The notes: a model not told the origin generated them from the letters alone. A DNA stretch of 64,000 bases from Prodigiosinella aquatilis (GCA_030388725.1 CP128857.1:4154001-4218000); one strand, 5' to 3'. Numbered from the stretch's first letter, positions 1 to 10,180 are shown. A program made the numbers and translations.

Positions 1-252
1 TACCGCACGGAAGATACGCAGCGGAGCACACAGCTGAGCTTTAAGCCCTTTTCCCCGCAGACCGGAAATACGGATGAAGTCAATCTCGATACCATGCTTT
101 GGCACTAAATCCGCTTCCATACGATCAGCCGTTCCTAACCAACGTACCTGCCAGCCCTGCGCCATCAAATGATGTGCCACCGCCAATCCAGGGAAAACAT
201 GCCCCCCGGTTCCTCCGGCCATCACCATCAAACGCTTGCCTTTGCCACTCAT
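1..252 (-). CDS. murG: MurG, UDP-GlcNAc:lipid I transferase (N-terminal part; runs off the window)
   Basis: Peripheral inner-membrane glycosyltransferase that adds GlcNAc to lipid I to make lipid II. Only the first 84 codons are present. They begin MSGKGKRL and carry the glycine-rich GGTGGHVFPG loop at residues 13-22, typical of the MurG N-terminal Rossmann domain, then the conserved GTADRMEADLVPKHGI stretch. The ATG at 252-250 overlaps the ftsW stop as ATGA, so the two are translationally coupled. It belongs to the dcw cluster; the remainder lies beyond position 1. Confidence 0.97.
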   Translation of the reverse strand, partial: MSGKGKRLMVMAGGTGGHVFPGLAVAHHLMAQGWQVRWLGTADRMEADLVPKHGIEIDFIRISGLRGKGLKAQLCAPLRIFRAV

Positions 253-1451
253 CGGGCACTCCTCGTAAACGCCTGCGCTTTCGTCAGCCGCGTTTCAAAA
301 TCAATGCGCAGCAACAGTACGATGGCGGTCGACATGATTAACAGACTCGAACCACCGTAACTGATCAGCGGCAATGTCAACCCTTTGGTCGGCAACATGC
401 CCGCAGCGGCGCCAACATTAACCAGAACCTGAAAGCTAAACCAAATACCGATTGAACAGGCCAGAAATCCGGAAAAACGTTGATCAATCTCCAGCGCCCG
501 TCGGCCAATCGACATCGCACGAAAAGCGACGAAGAATATCATTAACAACGCTAATACCACACCAACATAGCCAAGTTCTTCGCCTAAAATCGAGAAAATA
601 AAGTCGGTATGGGCTTCTGGCAAATACTCCAGTTTCTGTATAGAATTTCCCAGTCCCTGCCCCCACAATTCGCCTCGGCCAAATGCCATCAACGATTGTG
701 TCAACTGATAACCGCTACCAAACGGATCATTCCATGGATCCCAGAACGAAGTAACCCGTCGAATACGATATGGCTCAGCGGCAATCAGCACGCAAACAGC
801 AAATATCCCGCAGCCGATAATGGACAGAAACTGCCACAATTTCGCCCCGGCCAGAAACAGCATGGCCAGTGTTGTGATAAACAGCACTACCACCGTTCCC
901 AAGTCGGGCTGGGCCAGTAATAACACCGAAAGAATCACCATCACGCCCATCGGTTTACAAAAGCCCCAGAAATTATTACGAACTTCATCAACCTTGCGCA
1001 CCATGTAACTGGAGAGGTAGCAAAACAGCGCCAGTTTCGATAGTTCGGCCGGCTGTATACGTAAAGGCCCAAACGAAATCCAGCGCGATGCGCCATTCAC
1101 CGACCCGCCGACCACCAGAACCACCAGCAACAATGCCAGAGAAATCAGTAAAAACACGGCGCTGTAACGTTGCCATACCGCCATTGGAATGCGCATAGTG
1201 ATCAGCGATAGAGCAAAAGCCAACCCCAGGTACAGCGCATCACGCTTGGCGAACAAAAATGGATCATTCGCCAGACGCTGACCTATCGGCATGGACGCGG
1301 AAGTCACCATGACAAACCCCAACACCGCCAGCCCCAGCGTCAACCATACCAACGTCCGGTCATACAGTACGGTACTGAGGTTATCGCTTTCACGCGTCCC
1401 CATTACCCAACTTTTCAGCCGCCCCAATATGGCCAACCGAACGATACTCAT
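249..1451 (-). CDS. ftsW: FtsW, divisome SEDS peptidoglycan glycosyltransferase
   Basis: Polytopic SEDS-family protein of 400 aa (E. coli 414) that polymerises septal peptidoglycan from lipid II together with FtsI. About ten hydrophobic segments are visible. The SEDS signatures RIQPAELSKLALF and the C-terminal LPTKGLTLPLISYGGSS are intact. The start ATG shares one base with the murD stop (TAATG). The N-terminus is somewhat shorter than in E. coli. Expression should come from the dcw promoter and internal promoters, none of which I can identify with confidence. Confidence 0.97.
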   Translation of the reverse strand: MSIVRLAILGRLKSWVMGTRESDNLSTVLYDRTLVWLTLGLAVLGFVMVTSASMPIGQRLANDPFLFAKRDALYLGLAFALSLITMRIPMAVWQRYSAVFLLISLALLLVVLVVGGSVNGASRWISFGPLRIQPAELSKLALFCYLSSYMVRKVDEVRNNFWGFCKPMGVMVILSVLLLAQPDLGTVVVLFITTLAMLFLAGAKLWQFLSIIGCGIFAVCVLIAAEPYRIRRVTSFWDPWNDPFGSGYQLTQSLMAFGRGELWGQGLGNSIQKLEYLPEAHTDFIFSILGEELGYVGVVLALLMIFFVAFRAMSIGRRALEIDQRFSGFLACSIGIWFSFQVLVNVGAAAGMLPTKGLTLPLISYGGSSLLIMSTAIVLLLRIDFETRLTKAQAFTRSAR

Positions 1452-2764
1452 TATCCCAGCTCCTCTGCCAGACGAGCGAACTCATCTCCGCGCTGTTCAA
1501 AACTTCGGAATTGGTCAAGACTGGCGCAGGCAGGTGACAGCAACACAACATCTCCGGCTTTTGCCCGACCGGCAATCAGATGCATTGCCTGCGCCATCGT
1601 TTCTGTCTGCTCAGCTATCTCAGGCCGCAGTGCCGCCAGCAACCCACCATCACGACCAAAGCAATAAAGACGGATATTGTCACCCTGGATATATGTCAGT
1701 AGTGGTGAGAAATCCGCGGACTTACCATCCCCGCCTAACAACAGATGCAGCGTGTCATCGACAACCAGTCCACTTAATGCGGCTTCCGTACTGCCGACGT
1801 TGGTCGCTTTCGAATCGTTAATCCAGCGAATCCCCCGGCGTTCCAGCACCAGTTGAAAACGGTGCGCCAGACCAGTAAAAGTGGTCAGTGCTGTCAAGGC
1901 TGATGAGCGTGGAATGCCGACTGCATCTGCCAATGCCAGTGCGGCCAAAACATTGGTGTAATTATGCTGTCCGACCAGTTTGATTTCACGCGTGTTGATG
2001 ACACGCTCACCTTTAACCCGCAACCAGGTCTCCCCCTGCTGACGGTTGAGATGATAATCACCCACATCCACACCAAAACTGAGGCATCGCTCATCAGCGC
2101 CACGGATTGGCATCGTTAGTGCGTCATCCGCGTTCACGATACAGACTTTGGCATTCTCATAAATACGGAGTTTGGCCGCACGATACTGCTGCAACCCCAA
2201 CGGATAGCGGTTGGTATGATCTTCCGTCACGTTCAGAATGGTTGCCGCCGCCGCATGCAGACTACTGGTGGTTTCCAGTTGGAAGCTCGATAACTCCAGC
2301 ACATACAATTGGCATTCCTGCTTCAACAATTGCAACGCTGGCACACCGATATTGCCACCCACACCCACAGCCCAACCTGCCGTACGAGCCATATCCCCGA
2401 CCAGCGTGGTAACAGTGCTTTTACCATTGGAACCGGTGATAGCCACGATAGGCGCTTGCGCCTCGCGGCAGAACAGTTCGATATCACCCACAATTTCAAT
2501 GCCTGCCTCTGCGGCAGAACCAAGCACGGGTGTAGATAATGCAATACCGGGGCTGGCGACAATCAGATCGGCGCTCATTAACCAATCGTCATGCAGCCCT
2601 CCCAGATAACGCTCAACATGTTCCGGCAGTTTGTCCAGGCCTGGCGGACTGATACGGGTATCCACCACGCGGGGTACCACCCCGCGCGTAAGGAAGAAAT
2701 CAACACAGGAAAGCCCGGTCAGGCCTAACCCGATAATGACAACCTTTTTACCCTGATAGTCCAT
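1451..2764 (-). CDS. murD: MurD, UDP-MurNAc-L-Ala:D-Glu ligase
   Basis: Cytoplasmic ATP-dependent ligase that adds D-glutamate to UDP-MurNAc-L-Ala. It has 437 aa, the usual length. The P-loop GSNGKSTV is at residues 111-118, preceded by an N-terminal nucleotide-binding fold (IIGLGLTGLSC). Mur-ligase motifs NVTEDHTNRY, WINDSKATNVGST and LLLGGDGKSADF follow. It starts 3 bp after mraY ends and overlaps ftsW by one base, as expected in a translationally coupled dcw operon. Confidence 0.98.
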   Translation of the reverse strand: MDYQGKKVVIIGLGLTGLSCVDFFLTRGVVPRVVDTRISPPGLDKLPEHVERYLGGLHDDWLMSADLIVASPGIALSTPVLGSAAEAGIEIVGDIELFCREAQAPIVAITGSNGKSTVTTLVGDMARTAGWAVGVGGNIGVPALQLLKQECQLYVLELSSFQLETTSSLHAAAATILNVTEDHTNRYPLGLQQYRAAKLRIYENAKVCIVNADDALTMPIRGADERCLSFGVDVGDYHLNRQQGETWLRVKGERVINTREIKLVGQHNYTNVLAALALADAVGIPRSSALTALTTFTGLAHRFQLVLERRGIRWINDSKATNVGSTEAALSGLVVDDTLHLLLGGDGKSADFSPLLTYIQGDNIRLYCFGRDGGLLAALRPEIAEQTETMAQAMHLIAGRAKAGDVVLLSPACASLDQFRSFEQRGDEFARLAEELG

Positions 2765-2767
2765 GTT

Positions 2768-3850
2768 TTACCGTACCTTAAGCGTTGCCAGGCCTATAAG
2801 CACCAGCATCAGCGAAATAATCCAGAACCGGACAATAACCCTCGGCTCCGGCCATCCTTTAAGCTCGTAATGGTGATGAATCGGCGCCATACGGAAAATA
2901 CGCTGACCGCGAAGCTTAAACGATCCCACCTGCAAAATGACCGACAGCGTCTCAACCACAAAGACACCGCCCATGATGAGCAGCAAAAATTCCTGACGCA
3001 GTAACACAGCAATCGTGCCCAGCGCGCCCCCCAGAGCCAGAGATCCGACATCGCCCATGAAAACCTGTGCTGGATAGGTGTTGAACCATAGAAAACCCAA
3101 TCCGGCACCGACAATAGCGGTGCACACAACCACCAATTCGCTGGCATGGCGAATATAGGGAATATGCAGGTAACTGGCGAAATTCATGTTCCCAGTTGCC
3201 CATGCCACCAGCGCGAATCCCCCCGCTACAAACACCGTTGGCATAATCGCCAGGCCATCCAGGCCATCGGTCAGGTTGACCGCATTGCTGGTGCCTACAA
3301 TCACAAAGTAGGCCAACACGATATACATCAACCCCAGTTGCGGCATGATGTCTTTAAAAAATGGCACCACCAGTTGGGTAGCTGGCGTGCCTTTGCCAAT
3401 GGCATACATGGAAAACGCCACCGCCAGCGCCAGCAGCGACTGCCAGAAGTATTTCCAACGGGCAATCAACCCCTTGGAGTCTTTACGCACAACTTTACGA
3501 TAGTCATCCACAAAACCGACGATGCCATAACCCACCAAAACCAGCAGTACGCACCAGACATAAGGATTGGACAGATTGACCCACATCAATACTGAAATAA
3601 TGATGGAGGCCAGAATCATCACGCCCCCCATAGTCGGTGTTCCACGTTTGCTGAAATGGGACTCCGGTCCTTCGTTACGTACAACCTGACCAATCTGTAA
3701 ACGTTGCAGCCAGGCAATCAGGTGCGGCCCCATCCAGAGCGAAATAATTAATGCAGTCAGCAGGCTGACAATGGCTCGAAACGTCAGATAGGAAAAGACG
3801 TTAAAGCCGGAATAGAATTTGACCAAATGCTCGGCCAGCCAGACTAACAT
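2768..3850 (-). CDS. mraY: MraY, phospho-MurNAc-pentapeptide translocase
   Basis: Integral membrane enzyme that transfers phospho-MurNAc-pentapeptide to undecaprenyl phosphate, giving lipid I. It has 360 aa, identical in length to E. coli MraY. Motifs seen: FVDDYRKVV with the paired aspartates, NAVNLTDGLDGLA, FMGDVGSLALGG and the MAPIHHHYELKGWPE histidine cluster. About ten transmembrane segments. It overlaps the murF 3' end by 7 bp. Confidence 0.98.
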   Translation of the reverse strand: MLVWLAEHLVKFYSGFNVFSYLTFRAIVSLLTALIISLWMGPHLIAWLQRLQIGQVVRNEGPESHFSKRGTPTMGGVMILASIIISVLMWVNLSNPYVWCVLLVLVGYGIVGFVDDYRKVVRKDSKGLIARWKYFWQSLLALAVAFSMYAIGKGTPATQLVVPFFKDIMPQLGLMYIVLAYFVIVGTSNAVNLTDGLDGLAIMPTVFVAGGFALVAWATGNMNFASYLHIPYIRHASELVVVCTAIVGAGLGFLWFNTYPAQVFMGDVGSLALGGALGTIAVLLRQEFLLLIMGGVFVVETLSVILQVGSFKLRGQRIFRMAPIHHHYELKGWPEPRVIVRFWIISLMLVLIGLATLKVR

Positions 3851-5205
3851 GTTGCATTCTCCTTTAATGCGCGCACTACTTGCTCCATTGCAGCACTGCG
3901 TGAACCTTTAACCAAAATGGTAATCGTTTTATGTTCTGTAACTAAAGCCAGCAACCGGACAATCAGTGCCGGTTTGTCATGAAAATGTTCACCTTGTCCG
4001 CTGGACTGGCTGATCAATTCACTCAAGGTTCCTACACTCAGCACTTTATCAATCCCGGCAAGACAGGCGGCTTCTCCGACCTGACGATGACACGCTGGAG
4101 CATCCGCGCCTAATTCCGCCATATCGCCGACCACCATGACTCGATATCCCGGCATTTCAGCCAGCGTCTGCACGGCAGCAATCATCGATCCGACATTGGC
4201 GTTATAGCTGTCATCCAGCAGTAATTTCCCGTCCGCCAGCTCAATTGGAAATAATCTTCCTGGTACCGCCTGCAATTGGGCCAAACCGGCCTTAACCGCT
4301 TCCGGCGAAGCACCCACCGACATAGCTAATGCCGCGGCCGCCAATGCATTGGCGATATTGTGCTGGCCTGATAAGGGCAACGTTATGGCGATCTGTCCAT
4401 GCGGACTATGTAACGTGAACGATGTGCACTGACCGCTAACCACAATATCGCTGGCAAAAAAATCGATATCGCCATCGGCCTGCGGCGAAAAGCTCCACAC
4501 AGTTTTATCCGTTAACAGCGCTTGCCAGTGCGGCCAATCATTACTGTCCGCATTGATAATGGCGATCCCGTGTTCGGACAGACCATTGAAAATCTCACCT
4601 TTCGCCTGCGCCACTCCAGCCAAAGAACCAAAACCTTCCAGATGCGCCGCTGCGATGTTATTCACCAGTACACTTTCCGGACGGACCATCTTCGTGGTAT
4701 AGGCAATCTCACCGATATGGTTGGCCCCCAACTCAATCACCGCAAAATCATGCTGCGGCGTCAGGCGTAACAATGTCAGTGGCACGCCGATATCGTTGTT
4801 AAAATTACCGGCGGTATACAGCACGTTGCCACACTGGCGCAGAATCCCGGCGGTCATCTCTTTCACCGACGTTTTTCCCGATGAACCGGTTAATGCCACG
4901 ACACGGGCACGAGACTGCTGACGAACCCAGGCCGCCAACACGCCTAATGCCAGGCGGGTATCGTTGACAATCAGTTGTGGCACAGAAATATGTAAGCGCT
5001 TACTGACTAATAATGCTGCCGCGCCATTATTAACGGCATCGTCGGCATAATCATGAGCATCAAATTTTTCACCCAGTAACGCGACGAACAGGCTGCCAGC
5101 TACCAGTTTGCGGGTGTCAGTGGAAACATCGTCGATCATCAGATCTTCACCAACCAGTTCGGCGCCTAGTACCGTGGCCAGTTTCCGCAACGAGACGCTG
5201 ATCAT
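3844..5205 (-). CDS. murF: MurF, UDP-MurNAc-tripeptide:D-Ala-D-Ala ligase
   Basis: Cytoplasmic Mur ligase that adds D-Ala-D-Ala to the UDP-MurNAc tripeptide. It has 453 aa, close to E. coli. The P-loop GSSGKTSV is at residues 107-114; the central Mur domain contains AHLEGFGS and the C-terminal domain DDSYNANVGSM and VMVVGDMAELG. The ATG overlaps the murE stop as ATGA. No irregularity seen. Confidence 0.98.
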   Translation of the reverse strand: MISVSLRKLATVLGAELVGEDLMIDDVSTDTRKLVAGSLFVALLGEKFDAHDYADDAVNNGAAALLVSKRLHISVPQLIVNDTRLALGVLAAWVRQQSRARVVALTGSSGKTSVKEMTAGILRQCGNVLYTAGNFNNDIGVPLTLLRLTPQHDFAVIELGANHIGEIAYTTKMVRPESVLVNNIAAAHLEGFGSLAGVAQAKGEIFNGLSEHGIAIINADSNDWPHWQALLTDKTVWSFSPQADGDIDFFASDIVVSGQCTSFTLHSPHGQIAITLPLSGQHNIANALAAAALAMSVGASPEAVKAGLAQLQAVPGRLFPIELADGKLLLDDSYNANVGSMIAAVQTLAEMPGYRVMVVGDMAELGADAPACHRQVGEAACLAGIDKVLSVGTLSELISQSSGQGEHFHDKPALIVRLLALVTEHKTITILVKGSRSAAMEQVVRALKENATC

Positions 5206-6689
5206 ACGATGACCCCCAACAGACGGGCGACTGTAATGCGATCCGAATAATCCAGCCGCTGATTTCCTACTAGCTGATAATCTTCATGTCCTTTACCCGC
5301 TACCAGCACCACGTCGTTTTCCGACGCCTGCATCACTGCACTGGTCACCGCCTCAGCCCGACCGGCAATCACCTGAACACGGCCGGCATCCATCAATCCG
5401 CTGAGAATCTCCAGCACAATTTCCTGTGGTTCTTCGCTACGGGGATTGTCGTCCGTCACGATAACCCGATCAGCCAGTTGCTCGGCGATCCCCCCCATAA
5501 GTGGGCGCTTACCTTTGTCCCGATCACCGCCACAACCAAATACGCACCATAGTTTCCCTTTGCAGTGTAACCGTGCAGCCTCAAGCGCTTTTTCCAAGGC
5601 GTCCGGTGTATGTGCATAATCGACAACAACCGTCGGTTTGCCGTCAATATGAAAAACTTCCATTCTGCCGCACACCGGTTGTAGCGTAGAGCCGGTCTTG
5701 ATCAATTTGTCTAACGGATACCCCAGCGATAACAGAGTAGCCAACGCGAGTATCAGATTGCTGACATTAAACGCGCCCATCAGTCGGCTGTTGATCGCAC
5801 CTTGTCCCCAACTGGAGTCAATATGCACGGTGAAACCACTGTCGTGGTAATCAACCCGCGTCGCTTTTAACCAGCGCCCACGGCAACCCGGCACCAGATT
5901 GTTTTCCATCGTAACGGCGACCGCATCCGGCAGTTGGCTCAGCCAGCGGCGTCCGACTTCATCATCCGCGTTGATAATCGCCTGACCTACCTGATGGTCG
6001 GCAAACAACGACCATTTCGCCGCTTCGTAATGCGCCATATCACCGTGGTAATCCAGATGATCACGGCTTAAATTGGTAAAGACGGCAGCGGCGAAAGGCA
6101 ACGCCGCCACACGATATTGCACCAAACCGTGAGATGACACTTCCATAGCCGCCAGCGTCGCGCCTTGTTCCACCAGTTGACTTAATACCTGTTGAACATC
6201 TACCGCAGACCCAGTGGTATTTTCCGTCGGGACGACATGCCCCAATAGCCCGTTTCCCACCGTCCCCATCACTGCACTGTGTTCACCCAATGTCTGGCTC
6301 CATTGCGCCAGTAACTGTGTCGTGGTGGTTTTACCGTTAGTCCCGGTTACTCCAATCAACTTTAATTTTTCAGCAGGTTGCTGATAAAAACGCCCCGCCA
6401 GTGCAGATAAACGCTGATTAAGGCTACTCAGATAAATCACTGGTACACCATGAATTTCACGCCAGGTACCATCAGGAGAATTAGCATCGGCCTCAGCGAT
6501 TATCGCTGATACCCCTTGCGCAATGGCCTGCGGAATATAGTGCCGCCCATCCGTTTTATGCCCGACGATGGCAACAAACAGATCCCCGGCAGCCGCAATA
6601 CGGCTGTCTAATGTCATTTCCCGCAGCGCACGCTCCGGGGCATTCTGCACCCACGGAGCCAGTAAATCGCGCAAATTACGATCGGCCAC
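5202..6689 (-). CDS. murE: MurE, UDP-MurNAc-L-Ala-D-Glu:meso-DAP ligase
   Basis: Mur ligase of 495 aa that adds the third stem-peptide residue. The P-loop GTNGKTTTT is at residues 116-124. The DDNPRSEEP motif in the C-terminal domain is the signature of meso-diaminopimelate-specific (rather than lysine-specific) MurE, consistent with a Gram-negative wall. EVSSHGL and NLSRDHLDYHG are conserved. It overlaps the end of ftsI by 14 bp and murF by 4 bp. Confidence 0.98.
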   Translation of the reverse strand: MADRNLRDLLAPWVQNAPERALREMTLDSRIAAAGDLFVAIVGHKTDGRHYIPQAIAQGVSAIIAEADANSPDGTWREIHGVPVIYLSSLNQRLSALAGRFYQQPAEKLKLIGVTGTNGKTTTTQLLAQWSQTLGEHSAVMGTVGNGLLGHVVPTENTTGSAVDVQQVLSQLVEQGATLAAMEVSSHGLVQYRVAALPFAAAVFTNLSRDHLDYHGDMAHYEAAKWSLFADHQVGQAIINADDEVGRRWLSQLPDAVAVTMENNLVPGCRGRWLKATRVDYHDSGFTVHIDSSWGQGAINSRLMGAFNVSNLILALATLLSLGYPLDKLIKTGSTLQPVCGRMEVFHIDGKPTVVVDYAHTPDALEKALEAARLHCKGKLWCVFGCGGDRDKGKRPLMGGIAEQLADRVIVTDDNPRSEEPQEIVLEILSGLMDAGRVQVIAGRAEAVTSAVMQASENDVVLVAGKGHEDYQLVGNQRLDYSDRITVARLLGVIV

Positions 6690-8439
6690 CTGAACCCTCT
6701 TTTCTGTTAATTACAAATTCGTTTTTATCACCCACAGGCAAGGCATCCGGCTCAATATTCATGGTACGCAGGACGCCCCCCATGATGGCGCCGAACACCG
6801 GCGCAGATACCGCACCGCCATAATATTTCCCAGCATGAGGATCGTTAATCACCACCACCAGAGCAAAACGGGGATTACTGGCAGGCGCAACACCGGCGGT
6901 ATAGGCAATATATTTGTCGATGTATTTCCCATCCGGCCCGACTTTTTTCGCCGTACCGGTTTTAATTGCAATGCGATAGCCTTTCACCGCCGCCTTGACA
7001 CCTCCACCACCGGGTAACGCCACACTTTCCATCATGTGCACCACCGTCCGGACAATTTTTTCAGGGAAAATACGTTCACCAGGAACCGGGGGATCGACTT
7101 TGGTGATCGATAGAGGGCGGTAAATACCAAAACTACCGATGGTAGCGTAGACACGTGCCAGTTGGAGTGGTGTCACCATCAGTCCATAGCCGAAAGCAAA
7201 AGTTGCGCGTTCAAGGTCAGACCAGCGTTGCCTATCTGGGAGAAGCCCGCGGCTTTCCCCCACCAATCCCAGATTTGTCGGTTTGCCTATGCCAAAACGA
7301 GAATAAGTATCAACTAACGCCGACGCAGGCATGGCCAGTGCCAATCGCGACACCCCGACGTTACTGGATTTTTGCAGCACCCCGGTTAACGATAATTCTT
7401 TGTAATGGCCTACATCTCTGATTTCATGGCCTTTAATATAATAAGGTAGCGTATTTAGTACCGAATCGACATTGACGATATTACGTTGTAAAGCCGTCAT
7501 CACGACCATTGGTTTAACCGTTGAACCCGGTTCGAAGATATCGGTGATGGCTCGGTTACGTATCGCACTGCTTGGTGTACCCGCCAGATTGTTTGGGTTA
7601 TAGGAAGGACTATTTGCCATTGCCAGCACTTCCCCCGTATTGATATCAACCAATACCGCCGTACCGGATTCAGCTTTATTAAACGCCACTGCATTGTTCA
7701 ATTCCCGGTAAACCAACGCCTGCAAACGCTCATCAATGCTCAATATCAGATTGTGCGCCGCCTGGCTGTCAACAGAAGAGACATCTTCAATAACCCGGCC
7801 AAAACGGTCTTTCCGCACCGTACGCTCTCCCGGCCGGCCTGTTAACCAACGGTCGAAGCTTTTTTCGACACCTTCGATGCCTTTACCATCAATATTGGTA
7901 AATCCAATCAAATGAGCCGTCACTTGTCCGGAAGGATAGTAACGGCGCGACTCCTGACGCAGATTAATACCAGGAAGCTTCAACTTATGGATATATTCGC
8001 CAATTGTCGGATTAACCTGGCGAGCCAGATAAACAAAACGACTATTCGGGTTGGCATTCACTTTCGCCGCTAACTGGTCAAGGGGAATGTCCAACGCATC
8101 CGACAGTGCTTTCCAACGGGTATCCTGCGTGATCCCACCGTGGTCATTAAGATCTTTTGGGTCTGCCCACACCGCATTGACAGGCACACTCACCGCCAAC
8201 GGACGCCCGGACCGATCACTGATCATACCGCGAGAAGTGGGAATTTCCTGTACACGCAGGGAACGCATATCGCCTTCACGCACCAACTGATCGGGATTAA
8301 TCACCTGAAGGTAGGCTATTCTCAGCATCAGACCAACCATGCACAAAAGAATGCCAGCACAGATCAATGCAAAACGCCAGCTAACAAAGCTGGCATGTTC
8401 TTCCTGGCGTTTTAACCTTCTTGTGCGTGTTACTCTCAT
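6676..8439 (-). CDS. ftsI: FtsI (PBP3), septal peptidoglycan transpeptidase
   Basis: Division-specific class B penicillin-binding protein, 587 aa (E. coli 588). A short cytoplasmic tail is followed by one membrane anchor (about residues 21-45), the dimerisation domain (RGMISDRSGRPLAVSVP) and the transpeptidase domain. The active-site serine is S306 in STVK; SSN (in KSSNVGVS) and KTGTAKK complete the catalytic set. It works with FtsW and FtsQLB at the septum. The start lies 21 bp after ftsL. Confidence 0.98.
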   Translation of the reverse strand: MRVTRTRRLKRQEEHASFVSWRFALICAGILLCMVGLMLRIAYLQVINPDQLVREGDMRSLRVQEIPTSRGMISDRSGRPLAVSVPVNAVWADPKDLNDHGGITQDTRWKALSDALDIPLDQLAAKVNANPNSRFVYLARQVNPTIGEYIHKLKLPGINLRQESRRYYPSGQVTAHLIGFTNIDGKGIEGVEKSFDRWLTGRPGERTVRKDRFGRVIEDVSSVDSQAAHNLILSIDERLQALVYRELNNAVAFNKAESGTAVLVDINTGEVLAMANSPSYNPNNLAGTPSSAIRNRAITDIFEPGSTVKPMVVMTALQRNIVNVDSVLNTLPYYIKGHEIRDVGHYKELSLTGVLQKSSNVGVSRLALAMPASALVDTYSRFGIGKPTNLGLVGESRGLLPDRQRWSDLERATFAFGYGLMVTPLQLARVYATIGSFGIYRPLSITKVDPPVPGERIFPEKIVRTVVHMMESVALPGGGGVKAAVKGYRIAIKTGTAKKVGPDGKYIDKYIAYTAGVAPASNPRFALVVVINDPHAGKYYGGAVSAPVFGAIMGGVLRTMNIEPDALPVGDKNEFVINRKEGSGGRS

Positions 8440-8460
8440 TATTTAGCGGTGCCTATCAGT

Positions 8461-8781
8461 TCATTGTTTAACCACAATATTTTCCTGTGAAGGATCAACA
8501 TGCTCCATGTGTAATTTTTCTGTCGCAATCTGCTCAATACGGCTATGGTCACCCAGTACATTCTCTTCCAGAATCAGATTGCGCCACTCAATATCTAATG
8601 CATCACGCTCCAACAATAACTGTTCACGCTGCGCCGTCAGTAAGCGAGTACGGTGAGTAGTCGTTACCACCAGTAGTGCGGAAACCAGAACTGCAATTAA
8701 TAGCAACAAAGGAAGCTTGCCATTACGCAGTAAATCTTCACCGATGACGCCAACTAAACCATGGCGCTCATTGCCCATCAT
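8461..8781 (-). CDS. ftsL: FtsL, bitopic divisome protein
   Basis: Small division protein (106 aa) with an N-terminal cytoplasmic tail, one transmembrane segment (about residues 23-42) and a periplasmic coiled coil. It complexes with FtsB and FtsQ and activates FtsWI. The RLLTAQREQLLLERDALDIEW coiled-coil section and the C-terminal HVDPSQENIVV closely match E. coli. E. coli FtsL has about 15 more N-terminal residues. Two adjacent ATG codons (8781 and 8778) are possible starts; the first gives an ATGA overlap with the rsmH stop. Confidence 0.95.
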   Translation of the reverse strand: MMGNERHGLVGVIGEDLLRNGKLPLLLLIAVLVSALLVVTTTHRTRLLTAQREQLLLERDALDIEWRNLILEENVLGDHSRIEQIATEKLHMEHVDPSQENIVVKQ

Positions 8782-9719
8782 GACGCCAGTCTCTCCGCAA
8801 AACGCAGTACTGAACTCCGCGCTCGCGGGTTTTCCGCAATTTCGGCGTCAGAAGGCATCATCTTTCCAGCTACCTTGAGCGTCCGCCCGCCCTGGCTACG
8901 TAGCTGATCTTCCGTCAACGGCAAACCGGCCGGAACCTGTGGTCCCCGGCTATGCTGACGGATAAAACGTTTAACAATACGATCTTCCAGGGAATGAAAA
9001 CTGATAACGGAAAGCCGACCATGAGGAGCCAACACAGTCAGTGCACCAGCCAACGCCTGCTCAATCTCTTCCAACTCACTATTGATATAAATACGGATGG
9101 CCTGGAACGAACGCGTAGCTGGATGTTTATGCTTCTCACGAACCGGACTGGCTGCAGCGATCAGTTCAGCCAACTCTTTAGTTCGCGTCAGCGGAGAGAT
9201 CTTGTTGCGCTCGACAATGGCTCGTGCAATGCGCTTGGCAAAACGCTCCTCACCAAACGTTTTTAATACCCAGACAATGTCTTCGGCTTCAGCCTTCATC
9301 AGCCATTCGGCGGCGGAGATACCACGAGTGGGATCCATTCGCATATCCAGCGGTCCATCACGCATAAACGAAAAACCACGCTCTGGATCGTCCAGCTGCG
9401 GCGATGAGACACCTAAATCGAGCAATATTCCGTCGATTTTCCCCGTCAGCTCACGTTCCTGCACGTAATCAGCCAATTCAGAAAAAGGCCCGTGGATAAT
9501 AGAAAAACGCGTATCATCAATCGCGTTGGCAGCTACAATCGCCTGTGGGTCACGATCGATCGCCAGCAGACGACCGTCTGGCCCAAGATGGGACAGAATA
9601 AGGCGGGAATGACCACCGCGACCAAAGGTACCGTCAATATAAATGCCGTTACTACGGATCTTCAGGCCATTAACGGCCTCATCTAACAGGACGGTGGTAT
9701 GCTTATAATTTTCTACCAT
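8778..9719 (-). CDS. rsmH: RsmH, 16S rRNA m4C1402 methyltransferase
   Basis: SAM-dependent N4-methyltransferase acting on C1402 of 16S rRNA, 313 aa. The SAM site IDGTFGRGGHSRLIL is at residues 28-42; LLDLGVSSPQLDDPERGFSF and ISFHSLEDRIVKRF are family signatures. It begins 2 bp after the mraZ stop and overlaps ftsL. Second gene of the dcw operon, in the usual order. Confidence 0.98.
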   Translation of the reverse strand: MVENYKHTTVLLDEAVNGLKIRSNGIYIDGTFGRGGHSRLILSHLGPDGRLLAIDRDPQAIVAANAIDDTRFSIIHGPFSELADYVQERELTGKIDGILLDLGVSSPQLDDPERGFSFMRDGPLDMRMDPTRGISAAEWLMKAEAEDIVWVLKTFGEERFAKRIARAIVERNKISPLTRTKELAELIAAASPVREKHKHPATRSFQAIRIYINSELEEIEQALAGALTVLAPHGRLSVISFHSLEDRIVKRFIRQHSRGPQVPAGLPLTEDQLRSQGGRTLKVAGKMMPSDAEIAENPRARSSVLRFAERLAS

Positions 9720-9721
9720 GA

Positions 9722-10180
9722 CTATAGTGATAAGTCCTGTAACCGCTCAGATAACGGTTCCTGAGTTGTTTGTTCAGCGTCTATATCTTCCTTGACTTGT
9801 TGATACCAGGTCTGTTCATCCCACAGTTCAAACTTATTGAACTGGCCAACCAGCATCACTTCTTTTGTAAGTCCCGCATGTTGCCGCAACGTGGACGCTA
9901 ACAATAAACGTCCGGCATTATCCATCTGACACTCACTGGCATGCCCCAACAACAAACGCTGAACACGACGTTCGGCGGGATTCATACTCGATAAACGAGA
10001 AAGCTTTTGTTCAATAATTTCCCATTCAGGTAACAGGTAAAGCAGCAGGCAGGGCTGATGAAGATCAATGGTACAAACCATTTGACCTTGAGCTTCCTCG
10101 TTCAGTACTTCCCGATAACGGGTTGGTACGGCAAGCCGCCCTTTACTGTCGAGATTAACCAGCGTCGCCCCACGAAACAT
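9722..10180 (-). CDS. mraZ: MraZ, transcriptional repressor of the dcw operon
   Basis: Two tandem SpoVT/AbrB-like domains in 152 aa, with the family's DxxGR/RxxxP pattern in both halves (LDSKGRLAVPTRYR near the N-terminus; MDNAGRLLLASTLR in the second half). MraZ oligomerises into a ring and binds TGGG-type direct repeats upstream of its own gene to repress dcw transcription; such repeats are present at 10211-10234. First gene of the operon. Confidence 0.98.
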   Translation of the reverse strand: MFRGATLVNLDSKGRLAVPTRYREVLNEEAQGQMVCTIDLHQPCLLLYLLPEWEIIEQKLSRLSSMNPAERRVQRLLLGHASECQMDNAGRLLLASTLRQHAGLTKEVMLVGQFNKFELWDEQTWYQQVKEDIDAEQTTQEPLSERLQDLSL